Shown: in pieces, positions 37,634 through 45,248 of the stretch
Position numbering within the stretch: the stretch's first letter is position 1
How the letters are laid out: every line of letters begins with the position of its first letter
Origin: an uncultured Acetobacterium sp.
GTDB lineage: Bacteria; Bacillota; Clostridia; Eubacteriales; Eubacteriaceae
Direction of reading: 5' to 3'
Assembly (NCBI RefSeq): GCF_963664135.1
Contig: NZ_OY760905.1
Span: 1,178,001-1,242,000, forward strand
DNA: 64,000 nt
Notes under the pieces: generated by a model
Seen by the model: the letters and a program-made list of their open reading frames with translations, nothing else
Told to the model about the DNA's origin: nothing
Databases searched by the model: none
Position numbers and translations under genes: made by a program

Positions 37634-38647
37634 TTAAATTTTGCTATCGTTTAATACTTGTAGCGCCCTTTTTAATTCATCCACTCCAAGCCATTGGGTA
37701 TTTGTCTCAGAACTATATTCAAATCCTTCATTTATTAATTGGCCACCTTCTGTATAATGCTGACTTTCTTTCCACCAACTAAAATGAGGATAAATAATAT
37801 AATGATTTTCATATTCAAAAGCATATCGTGAATCATCCTTGGTAACCATAACTTCGTGTAATTTTTCACCTTCTCGAATGCCAACTTCTCTTAATGTACA
37901 GTCTGCTGCCATTGCCTTGGCTAAGTCTGTTATTTTGAAGGAAGGTATCTTAGATATATAGGTTTCTCCACCCTTTGATTCTTCCAGTGCTTTTAAAACT
38001 AATTCAACACCTTGCTCCAACGTAATCCAGAATCGGGTCATCCGAATATCGGTAATGGGTAGATCCTTACACCCGTTTTCAATCTGTTCTTTAAAAAATG
38101 GAATGACTGAACCTCTACTACCTGCCACATTACCATACCTAACTACCGAAAATACTGTCCCCTCAAGTCCAGAATATGCATTGGCTGCAATAAACAATTT
38201 ATCTGATACCAGCTTTGTTCCACCATATAGATTGATTGGGTTAACTGCTTTATCTGTCGATAAGGCAACAACTTTTTTAACATTTCGGTCAAGCGCAGCG
38301 TCAATGACATTTTGCGCTCCGTGAATATTAGTTTTTATCGCTTCAAATGGATTATATTCACAAGCAGGTACCTGCTTCATGGCTGCCGCATGGATCACGT
38401 AATCAACACCATTCAGCGCCCGATGCAGACGGTCCTTATCCCTGACATCACCAATAAAAAACCTTAGTTTATCAATTTTATCAGGATACTTAGCTAGCAT
38501 CTCTTTATTCATCACATCTTGTTTAAACTCATCTCTGGAATATATGATTATTTTTTTTACATCATAATTATTTAAAAGCATTTTAGTAAACTTTTTTCCA
38601 AAGGAGCCTGTTCCACCCGTAATTAAAATAACTGCGTTGTTTAACAT
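37634..38647 (-). CDS. pseB: PseB, UDP-GlcNAc 4,6-dehydratase (inverting)
   Basis: First committed step to pseudaminic acid: dehydration of UDP-GlcNAc with C5 inversion. The 337-aa SDR-type protein has TGGTGSFGKKF, AAAMKQVPACEYNP, and STDKAVNPINLYGGTKLVSDKL with the Lys but no Tyr at the usual YxxxK, as in PseB. This sequence pattern separates it from retaining dehydratases of the legionaminic path. 14 bp after the maf gene. Confidence 0.94.
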   Translation of the reverse strand: MLNNAVILITGGTGSFGKKFTKMLLNNYDVKKIIIYSRDEFKQDVMNKEMLAKYPDKIDKLRFFIGDVRDKDRLHRALNGVDYVIHAAAMKQVPACEYNPFEAIKTNIHGAQNVIDAALDRNVKKVVALSTDKAVNPINLYGGTKLVSDKLFIAANAYSGLEGTVFSVVRYGNVAGSRGSVIPFFKEQIENGCKDLPITDIRMTRFWITLEQGVELVLKALEESKGGETYISKIPSFKITDLAKAMAADCTLREVGIREGEKLHEVMVTKDDSRYAFEYENHYIIYPHFSWWKESQHYTEGGQLINEGFEYSSETNTQWLGVDELKRALQVLNDSKI

Positions 38648-38661
38648 GAACGATGTCTCCT

Positions 38662-40533
38662 TTAATCTTTAATAATGTTTTCTTCGATTGTGTTTTTTAA
38701 TCTCTCAACTAACTGCTGATTCAATTGACTGTCACTATAAAGCAAATTGATAACAACTTCAAAACAAGCTACTAATTCAGTCAATTTTTTCAAATCATTT
38801 TTTTCGTTCTTCAACCGCTGGACCTTCAGAACCAGTAAGTCATATTCAATTCGATTCATCGGTATCGCTAAAACCTTTGCAAAATCATTCGTTTCTAATT
38901 CAACAATGCCGCTGTCAAACTTTCTAAACATCATAACCGCCTGTTTTGTGTTCCTTTTCGTCACCAGCTCACTCATTTTATTTAATTGCTGATTTAACAA
39001 AGATAGTAACCGCTGATAGGTTTCATATGCTTTTATAAAGTGATCAAATTGCGTTTTTAAATATCCTTTATCATAAAAATCCGTTTGACGAATATTTTCA
39101 AATTCAGTACCATTTAATATTCTTTTTACTAGGCGTTGCTCCATTAACTCACTCAATGGAACAAACGTAGAACCCGCAATGTTTGCCCCACCGACTGTCG
39201 TATTAATTACCGGGACACCAAAAAAGCTGATGTAGGCCTCCATTTGTTTTTTCATTGAAAACAAACTCTCATTGGTAAAAACTTCATTACCACTCACATC
39301 TAGTGTTTTTATTAAATGTTCATCATTTTTTTCATCTATTATGACTTGATTGGCAATACCCTTCGCATAATGTTTTTGATCCAGATATGCAAAATTCTGA
39401 CCAACCAGAATGATTTCTCCAAAGTCTAGTTTATATAACAACTCTAATGTCATTACCGCGATGGTTGGTGCATCATTAACTATTTTTAAGTTTTGTTCCT
39501 CTTTCGCCTTCAAAAAATAATTTGAAACTGTATCCTGACTTGTTATCATATTGTACTTTGGACCCTGATACTTTTGTAAAGTCTCAAAACCAACACTGCT
39601 ACCGAATATCATCGGGATGCTGACAATTCCCAATTCATTTACTTTTGTAAATGCTATCTGGTTAATCTCCTGGGGATCATAGGTGCACATTGCATCGGGA
39701 TATAAATCGTGATCGATTAAGGTGTTTATGGCTGAACCAACTGAAAAAATATAGGCTAAGCCTTTTTCTTTAATCAGTTTTAAATTCTCAATCTCATAGT
39801 CCAGTGAAGGGCCAGCCGAAACTAATATTGCTGTTTTATCTTTAAATACACCCTTATTCTCCATTAAAATATTGGGCGTCTTGAGGACTTCTTCAAAATT
39901 AATGACACTATTTATTATCCATCTTTTTTTAAATGCATAATTTGTCAGAATTGAATTTCGCTTATTTTTAATAGCAACACTGAAGCGATTTAAGAATAAT
40001 TGATACGCTTCATCAAAAGCAATTTTATAAGGTGGTAATTCGCAAATGATACTCTGGCTGTTTTCACCTGTCATCTGATGATTAAAAAAAGCATTTATAT
40101 CCGTTCCGCCATTATCGCATTGAATCGTTTTTAATTGTTTGAGCGGCCAATGATTTAATGACACCTGGTCAAGAAACGCGGATAAAACATCTATCGAAGG
40201 CTCATAAATTGAAAATTCGTTTTGGGGATAGCGGTTTACAAAAACATCGATATGATGACCTAAGCCCAGACCAAAAAAAACAACATGCGTCTGATCATTT
40301 ATTTTTTCTCGTTCTGCTAATTGATCGATGATTGACTCGGCATCGCGGAGGGGGTCATATTTGCTGTGCAGGTATAGTTCCCGATCTTTGTTCTTAATTT
40401 TAATCGTCTTATAATTATTTTTGGTCTCTTCAATAATTACATTGTGGGTTAACTGCTTTTTTTCTCTATTATTTATTGCTTCATAAAGCTCGGGTTGCTC
40501 TTTCTTTAAATAGACAATATTGTCAGCTAACAT
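38662..40533 (-). CDS. maf: Maf-type motility accessory factor (DUF115 flagellin glycosyltransferase)
   Basis: Maf proteins transfer pseudaminic or legionaminic acid from the CMP-sugar to flagellin Ser/Thr in the cytoplasm. The 623-aa protein has the DUF115 core (about 210-420) with TAILVSAGPSLDYEIENLK, CTYDPQ, NDAPTIAVMTLELLYKL and ILVGQNFAYLDQKHYAKGI, preceded by a GLGLGHHIDVF N-domain. I start at ATG 40533, 9 bp after GGAGG. It overlaps the preceding gene by 11 bp. Lies just downstream of the flagellin genes. Confidence 0.9.
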   Translation of the reverse strand: MLADNIVYLKKEQPELYEAINNREKKQLTHNVIIEETKNNYKTIKIKNKDRELYLHSKYDPLRDAESIIDQLAEREKINDQTHVVFFGLGLGHHIDVFVNRYPQNEFSIYEPSIDVLSAFLDQVSLNHWPLKQLKTIQCDNGGTDINAFFNHQMTGENSQSIICELPPYKIAFDEAYQLFLNRFSVAIKNKRNSILTNYAFKKRWIINSVINFEEVLKTPNILMENKGVFKDKTAILVSAGPSLDYEIENLKLIKEKGLAYIFSVGSAINTLIDHDLYPDAMCTYDPQEINQIAFTKVNELGIVSIPMIFGSSVGFETLQKYQGPKYNMITSQDTVSNYFLKAKEEQNLKIVNDAPTIAVMTLELLYKLDFGEIILVGQNFAYLDQKHYAKGIANQVIIDEKNDEHLIKTLDVSGNEVFTNESLFSMKKQMEAYISFFGVPVINTTVGGANIAGSTFVPLSELMEQRLVKRILNGTEFENIRQTDFYDKGYLKTQFDHFIKAYETYQRLLSLLNQQLNKMSELVTKRNTKQAVMMFRKFDSGIVELETNDFAKVLAIPMNRIEYDLLVLKVQRLKNEKNDLKKLTELVACFEVVINLLYSDSQLNQQLVERLKNTIEENIIKD

Positions 40534-41146
40534 TTTCACTGCCCTCCGTTGTCACTAAAAGTCCGATGGTGCCGTAAATTTTTTGAAAAACCGGAATGAT
40601 TTCATAAATTAAAAGATCACCGATTAAAACGTGATCTTTGTTGACCATTGGTGACTCAAGTTCCTTGATCATTTCACTTAATTCGCCAACTGATTGGACA
40701 TACTGATTCCAGATGCCATAGTCCAAGATACTGTTTTCAATATCCTCAATCTTACCAATTTTTATGACGCTTTCAATAATCCACTGGATGCCTTCAAACA
40801 AATCGATAAGTTTCATCCATGTGTTTTCATTTGGCTGCCGGTAAAACTCGTCTGCGATAATATTGACCTGCGGAATAGCATTTGTCAAGTATTTATAAAC
40901 CGTCGAAAAGTTGTCGTTGATTAGGGCTTTTAAAGGGTCTGTTATTATTTCAATATTATCAATCGTTTCAGGATTTTCCGTAAAATAATTGTCAAAGTCT
41001 TTGTAAACTGGTTTGCCGTCGATGATTAAATAACCGAGCACGGTATTTTTTTTGGCTACAATTACATTGATAATACCCCAAAGCTCATCTTTTTGAGTTT
41101 TATCATCATCTATTTCAATCGTTTCATTATTTATCTGAATTAACAT
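40523..41146 (-). CDS. Conserved-context hypothetical protein preceding maf
   Basis: A 207-aa acidic, soluble, largely helical protein that I do not recognise. The N-terminal 60 residues look like a small beta-domain (LIQINNETIEIDDD, LGYLIIDGKPVY). The remainder contains amphipathic helices with no catalytic motif, signal peptide or membrane span. First gene of the glycosylation island and overlapping maf by 11 bp, so it could be a Maf partner. Start at ATG 41146 after AGG. Confidence 0.65.
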   Translation of the reverse strand: MLIQINNETIEIDDDKTQKDELWGIINVIVAKKNTVLGYLIIDGKPVYKDFDNYFTENPETIDNIEIITDPLKALINDNFSTVYKYLTNAIPQVNIIADEFYRQPNENTWMKLIDLFEGIQWIIESVIKIGKIEDIENSILDYGIWNQYVQSVGELSEMIKELESPMVNKDHVLIGDLLIYEIIPVFQKIYGTIGLLVTTEGSENVS

Positions 41147-41234
41147 CACAACCTGCTTTCTGTGTACGTACAATGGATTATGTACTTATCAGTAAAACCT
41201 TTAGATACCTGCAAATCTTCTGCTCACCTCTTGT

Positions 41235-41262
41235 ATATCGACAAAAGAGCGTAATTAATTAG
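41235..41262 (-). promoter_or_regulatory. Candidate sigma-28 promoter of the glycosylation island
   Basis: Minus strand CTAAT (41258-41262), 16-bp spacer, TCGATAT (41235-41241). The spacing and -10 are the same as in the flagellin promoters; the -35 differs by one base. It lies about 90 bp before the first gene and after the flagellin terminator. Confidence 0.65.
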
Positions 41263-41374
41263 CGCTATCACCCATTTGATCAGGATTCAATTAATAGCAA
41301 AACTATTATCTTAATCTTAAGTATACACTGTTTGAAGCCACTTTTTCAAGAAATTATTTCATAATAATAAAGTT

Positions 41375-41409
41375 AAAAGCCGATATGACAATCGTCATAT
41401 CGGCTTTTT
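41375..41409. terminator. Terminator of flagellin gene 1
   Basis: 15-bp perfect arms (AAAAGCCGATATGAC with GTCATATCGGCTTTT) around a short loop. They are A-rich on the low side and T-rich on the high side, so the structure works in both directions. 38 bp past the flagellin stop. Confidence 0.92.
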
Positions 41410-41446
41410 CTGCACTGCTTAACCGTGCAGAATTAATTATCGTTTA

Positions 41447-42676
41447 TTATTGTAATAACTGAAGGACGCCCTGTGGTTGTTGATTAGCCTGTGCAAGCAT
41501 TGCCTGAGCAGCTTGAGAAAGAATGTTGTTTTTGGTGAAATCCATCATTTCTTTTGCCATGTCAACGTCACGGATTCGTGATTCAGCTGAGGTCATGTTT
41601 TCAGAAGATGTTCCCAAGTTATTAATGGTGTGTTCCAAACGGTTTTGAACAGCCCCTAATTTAGAACGTTCTGCTGAAACTTTCTGAGTGGCACTATCAA
41701 TAACAGTAATCGCCACATTAGCCTGACCCTGATTACCAACCTGTAAACCTTTAGTACCAAGTGCTGCAGTGCTCATATTTTCAATTGAAACCTGCATATT
41801 CTGACTGGTATTGGCACCGATCTGTAAGGTTGCCTGACCATCTGCCCGCACATTGGCGGCCTGGGTTGTCTCAGTGAAGCTTGACAAAGTATTGGTTGCA
41901 GCTGCTCTTGTTACACCAGCTGAGTCTTTAACCGAGAAGGTCAAGCCATTGATAGCGCCGGCAAACCCGGTTGTTCCTGCGGTATATTTAACACCATTTA
42001 CACCACTGTATGCAGCTGCTCCATCAGTAATTGCAGCGTCGATGGAGGCCATACTAGATGCACCAGACACAGTGACAGAACCAGTAACGGTCGCGCCATC
42101 TTTAACCCATGAAATTGAGATGACATCACCTACTTGTATGCCTAAGTTGTTGCCAGCTTTATCTGTAATAGCTGTCAATAAATCCGCTGCTGCTGTACCA
42201 CTACCAACAGCTGTGTTTGAATTGACATTTGCTACGGCGGTCCCAACCCCTGCACCCATTGAACCATCTAACAGGTTCTTGGTATTGAACTGGGTTGTCT
42301 CGGAAATACGATCGATTTCGTCATTTAACTGGTTTACTTCTTTTTGGATTTCTGCACGATCACCATCGGTATTGGTATCATTAGCTGACTGAACGGCCAG
42401 CTCTCTCATTCTCTGTAAAATTGAGTGTGTTTCGTTTAACGCACCCTCTGCGGTTTTTATTAATGAAATACCGTCACTGGAGTTAGCGGATGCCTGATCC
42501 AGGCCGCGGATCTGTCCACGCATTTTTTCGGAAATTGCCAACCCGGCTGCATCATCTCCAGCTCGGTTAATTTTTAAACCAGAAGACAGTTTTTCTAATG
42601 ACTTAGCGGTAGTTGCCTGATTTGATGCTAATTTGTTATAGGTATTAAGTGCTGCGATATTATGATTGATTCTCAT
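41447..42676 (-). CDS. Flagellin, copy 1
   Basis: Filament subunit of 409 aa. The N-terminal D0/D1 helices (MRINHNIAALNTYNKL, KLSSGLKINRAGDDAAGLAIS) and C-terminal D1/D0 (RSKLGAVQNRLEHTINNL, ending QGVLQLLQ) are canonical. The central D2-like part (about 140-270) is rich in Ser, Thr, Ala and Gly, where O-linked nonulosonate would sit. The start at ATG 42676 follows GGAGG; the open frame upstream is the leader. It sits immediately upstream of the glycosylation genes and has its own promoter and terminator. Confidence 0.97.
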   Translation of the reverse strand: MRINHNIAALNTYNKLASNQATTAKSLEKLSSGLKINRAGDDAAGLAISEKMRGQIRGLDQASANSSDGISLIKTAEGALNETHSILQRMRELAVQSANDTNTDGDRAEIQKEVNQLNDEIDRISETTQFNTKNLLDGSMGAGVGTAVANVNSNTAVGSGTAAADLLTAITDKAGNNLGIQVGDVISISWVKDGATVTGSVTVSGASSMASIDAAITDGAAAYSGVNGVKYTAGTTGFAGAINGLTFSVKDSAGVTRAAATNTLSSFTETTQAANVRADGQATLQIGANTSQNMQVSIENMSTAALGTKGLQVGNQGQANVAITVIDSATQKVSAERSKLGAVQNRLEHTINNLGTSSENMTSAESRIRDVDMAKEMMDFTKNNILSQAAQAMLAQANQQPQGVLQLLQ

Positions 42677-42790
42677 TTTGGGTTCCTCCATTTTTTTATT
42701 GGCCGATAACCCTCGACCTGGGGAATTGTTGAGGCTTTCCTTCGTACGCAAGGTCTACCAAATGTTAAGCTTCATTTGCTCTTGTTATTA

Positions 42791-42818
42791 ATATCGACCA
42801 TGTTTTGGGATACTTTAG
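42791..42818 (-). promoter_or_regulatory. Sigma-28 promoter of flagellin copy 1
   Basis: Minus strand CTAAA (42814-42818), 16-bp spacer, TCGATAT (42791-42797). Followed by a leader of roughly 105 nt that is conserved in the other flagellin gene. Confidence 0.92.
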
Positions 42819-42863
42819 AAAAATTTGTTTTTATTTTCTTTTACTTTCCAATCCTTTTTCGGT

Positions 42864-42894
42864 AAAAAAACCGCTAGTTTCTTAGCGGTTTTTT
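42864..42894. terminator. Terminator of flagellin copy 2
   Basis: Perfect stem AACCGCTA/TAGCGGTT with a 6-nt loop, A-run on the low side and T-run on the high side (bidirectional form). It lies 44 bp past the copy 2 stop and before the copy 1 promoter, so the flagellins are separate transcription units. Confidence 0.92.
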
Positions 42895-42938
42895 GTTAGT
42901 TTTATGATATTTACACAAATTTAATTTTCTACTTATGA

Positions 42939-44168
42939 TTATTGTAATAACTGAAGGACGCCCTGTGGTTGTTGATTAGCCTGTGCAAGCATTGCCTGAG
43001 CAGCTTGAGAAAGAATGTTGTTTTTGGTGAAATCCATCATTTCTTTTGCCATGTCAACGTCACGGATTCGTGATTCAGCTGAGGTCATGTTTTCAGAAGA
43101 TGTTCCCAAGTTATTAATGGTGTGTTCCAAACGGTTTTGAACAGCCCCTAATTTAGAACGTTCTGCTGAAACTTTCTGAGTTGCACTATCAATAACAGTA
43201 ATCGCCACATTAGCCTGACCCTGATTACCAACCTGTAAGCCTTTAGTACCAAGTGCTGCAGTGCTCATATTTTCAATGGAAACCTGCATATTCTGACTGG
43301 TATTGGCACCGATCTGTAAGGTTGCCTGACCATCTGCCCGCACATTAGCTGCCTGGGTTGTTTCAGTGAAGCTTGATAAAGCATTGGTTGCACTTGCTCT
43401 TGTTACACCAGCTGAGTCTTTAACCGAGAAGGTCAAACCATTGATAGCGCCGGCAAACCCGGCTGTTCCGGCAGTAAATTTAACACCATTTACACCACTG
43501 TATGCAGCTGCTCCATCGGTAATTGCAGTATCGATATCAGCCATTGTTGATCCAGATGCTACAGTGACAGAACCTGTAACGGTTGCGCCATCTTTAACCC
43601 ATGATATTGAAATGACATCACCAGATTGAATACCTAAGCTGTTACCAGCTTTATCAGTAAGACTTTGTAATGCTGTTGTTGCAAGTGTACCACTACCAAT
43701 AGCAGTGTTCGTATTAACATTGGCGGCACTGGTGGCAACCCCTGCACCCATTGAACCATCTAACAAGTTCTTGGTATTGAACTGGGTTGTCTCGGAAATA
43801 CGATCGATTTCGTCATTTAACTGGTTTACTTCTTTTTGGATTTCTGCACGATCACCATCGGTATTGGTATCATTAGCTGACTGAACGGCCAGCTCTCTCA
43901 TTCTCTGTAAAATTGAGTGTGTTTCGTTTAACGCACCCTCTGCGGTTTTTATTAATGAAATACCGTCACTGGAGTTAGCGGATGCCTGATCCAGGCCGCG
44001 GATCTGTCCACGCATTTTTTCGGAAATTGCCAACCCGGCTGCATCATCTCCAGCTCGATTGATTTTTAAACCAGAGGACAGTTTTTCTAATGACTTAGCT
44101 GTAGTTGCCTGATTTGCCGATAATTTGTTATAGGTGTTAAGTGCTGCGATATTATGATTGATTCTCAT
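42939..44168 (-). CDS. Flagellin, copy 2
   Basis: Filament subunit of 409 aa, the same length as copy 1 and identical to it over nearly all of the first 135 and last 135 residues. Differences concentrate between about residues 140 and 275 (for example ATSAANVNTNTAIGSGTLAT here versus GTAVANVNSNTAVGSGTAAA). Start at ATG 44168 after GGAGG. It carries two tandem sigma-28 promoters, so it may be the more strongly expressed copy (inference). Confidence 0.97.
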   Translation of the reverse strand: MRINHNIAALNTYNKLSANQATTAKSLEKLSSGLKINRAGDDAAGLAISEKMRGQIRGLDQASANSSDGISLIKTAEGALNETHSILQRMRELAVQSANDTNTDGDRAEIQKEVNQLNDEIDRISETTQFNTKNLLDGSMGAGVATSAANVNTNTAIGSGTLATTALQSLTDKAGNSLGIQSGDVISISWVKDGATVTGSVTVASGSTMADIDTAITDGAAAYSGVNGVKFTAGTAGFAGAINGLTFSVKDSAGVTRASATNALSSFTETTQAANVRADGQATLQIGANTSQNMQVSIENMSTAALGTKGLQVGNQGQANVAITVIDSATQKVSAERSKLGAVQNRLEHTINNLGTSSENMTSAESRIRDVDMAKEMMDFTKNNILSQAAQAMLAQANQQPQGVLQLLQ

Positions 44169-44281
44169 TTTAGGTTCCTCCATTTTTTATTGGCCGATAA
44201 CCCTCGGCCTGGGAAATTGTTGAGGCTTTCCTTCGTACGCAAGGTCTACCAAATGTTAAGCTTAATTCGCTCTTGTTATTA

Positions 44282-44309
44282 ATATCGACCATGTTTTGGG
44301 ATACTTTAG
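44282..44309 (-). promoter_or_regulatory. Proximal sigma-28 promoter of flagellin copy 2
   Basis: Minus strand CTAAA (44305-44309), 16-bp spacer, TCGATAT (44282-44288); same sequence as the copy 1 promoter. Confidence 0.92.
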
Positions 44310-44400
44310 AAAAATCTACTCTTTCTTTTTTATATCTTTTAACATTTACCCAGCCTGACTAATACTCTTTTCAAATTCTGCTTAACATTAGAATAACTTC

Positions 44401-44448
44401 TAGTATCTTTTCTGATACTATTATCGGCCATATTATTATACACTTTAG
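44401..44448 (-). promoter_or_regulatory. Distal sigma-28 promoter of flagellin copy 2 with initial hairpin
   Basis: Minus strand CTAAA (44444-44448), 16-bp spacer, CCGATAA (44421-44427), the closest consensus match in the window. It is followed at once by a 7-bp inverted repeat TAGTATC/GATACTA (44401-44420), which would lie at the very 5' end of the RNA. It lies about 140 bp upstream of the proximal promoter. Confidence 0.85.
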
Positions 44449-44501
44449 TTTTTTTGAAATCATTATATTAATTTTTTACCGGCAAGCTTATCAATCTGCA
44501 T

Positions 44502-44551
44502 AAAAAAATCTTTAAACTACTTGATCGAAATCAAATACTCTAAAGATTTTT
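44502..44551 (-). terminator. Terminator of the flgM-flgN-flgK-flgL-yviE operon
   Basis: Outer stem AAATCTTTA/TAAAGATTT (44506-44514/44541-44549) and inner stem TTGAT/ATCAA with a 4-nt loop, followed on the minus strand by seven T. Just after the yviE stop. Confidence 0.75.
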
Positions 44552-44575
44552 AGGAATTTAACTTTAAACGTTTCA

Positions 44576-45190
44576 TTATGCTTTTTGATCCAGCATAAAA
44601 CCTTCTAGCATTGCTGGAGCTGCTTCAAAACCAATAAGAGGTTTATAATTAGGATCTGCGCTCTTGGGAACATAAATGGGACCCCCAACGTACTTAATGA
44701 TAACTTTTGGTTGCTGGGTCACTTCCAATTCCAAATCTGGCGGGTAAAATTGCGTATCCAAATTGTTTGCTGTCGGCATTCCACTGGGTAGTCCACCCAT
44801 GTTGAAGCTGATTTCCATGTCAGCCAGCTCATAATTCTCCCCTTTATCGTTAATGGGAAGCATCCCCGACATAGAATCAATACTGCGGACAGATTGTTTA
44901 AACCGAATGGATCTGGCTTCTCCATCTTCCATTTGAATGTTAAGCATCAGATTGCCATCTTCACCCACTTTTGCAGTTGCGGTATAAGTGGAGTGATCCC
45001 AATTATAATTTGTGCTTGGTTCAAATGTATCTTGAAGATCAATACGAATGGGTTTTGGCTTAACACTTTGGGTCCCGTCTTCCTGAGATACACTGGCTTG
45101 AGTAGAATGGGTTGAAGACAGCCTTAATGGCTCTCTTTCAACAAATTTTATTTCTATGGGAACAGTTTCGATCGTAATTAGTGATTCCAT
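44576..45190 (-). CDS. yviE: YviE-like protein (DUF6470)
   Basis: A 204-aa soluble beta-rich protein. Position after flgL matches yviE of B. subtilis (flgM-yvyG-flgK-flgL-yviE-fliW-csrA-hag). It contains IRIDLQDTFEPSTNYNWDHS and a C-terminal VIIKYVGGPIYVPKSADPNY, fitting the YviE family. Role unknown. The fliW and csrA genes expected next are missing; flagellin follows directly. Confidence 0.7.
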   Translation of the reverse strand: MESLITIETVPIEIKFVEREPLRLSSTHSTQASVSQEDGTQSVKPKPIRIDLQDTFEPSTNYNWDHSTYTATAKVGEDGNLMLNIQMEDGEARSIRFKQSVRSIDSMSGMLPINDKGENYELADMEISFNMGGLPSGMPTANNLDTQFYPPDLELEVTQQPKVIIKYVGGPIYVPKSADPNYKPLIGFEAAPAMLEGFMLDQKA

Positions 45191-45248
45191 TTCTCCTCTT
45201 TTCCTCCTTTCAAAGTAATTATTTTGTTACAAACACTAACTATTTATA

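Larger units (their letters stand above)
41446..42823. repeat. Direct repeat unit 1 (flagellin gene with promoter)
   Basis: This segment and 42938-44314 are tandem copies about 1.38 kb long, covering coding sequence, 5' leader and sigma-28 promoter. The first and last thirds are near-identical at the nucleotide level, synonymous positions included; the coding middle differs. A 114-bp spacer with a terminator lies between them. Confidence 0.9.
42938..44314. repeat. Direct repeat unit 2 (flagellin gene with promoter)
   Basis: Second member of the tandem duplication described for 41446-42823. Identity extends from 1 bp before the stop codon through the leader and promoter to about 44314 and then stops; the additional promoter at 44421-44448 is outside the repeat. 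Confidence 0.9.

Noticed and set aside
24619..41146. Legionaminic or sialic acid pathway instead of pseudaminic
   Set aside because: The dehydratase has the PseB MKQVPA and TDK pattern, the synthase has YTPDTMT, and there is no GDP-sugar (PtmE/LegX-type) or LegB-type gene.
41446..44314. Mobile-element origin of the flagellin duplication
   Set aside because: No transposase, terminal inverted repeats or target duplication; the unit is simply gene plus promoter in tandem.
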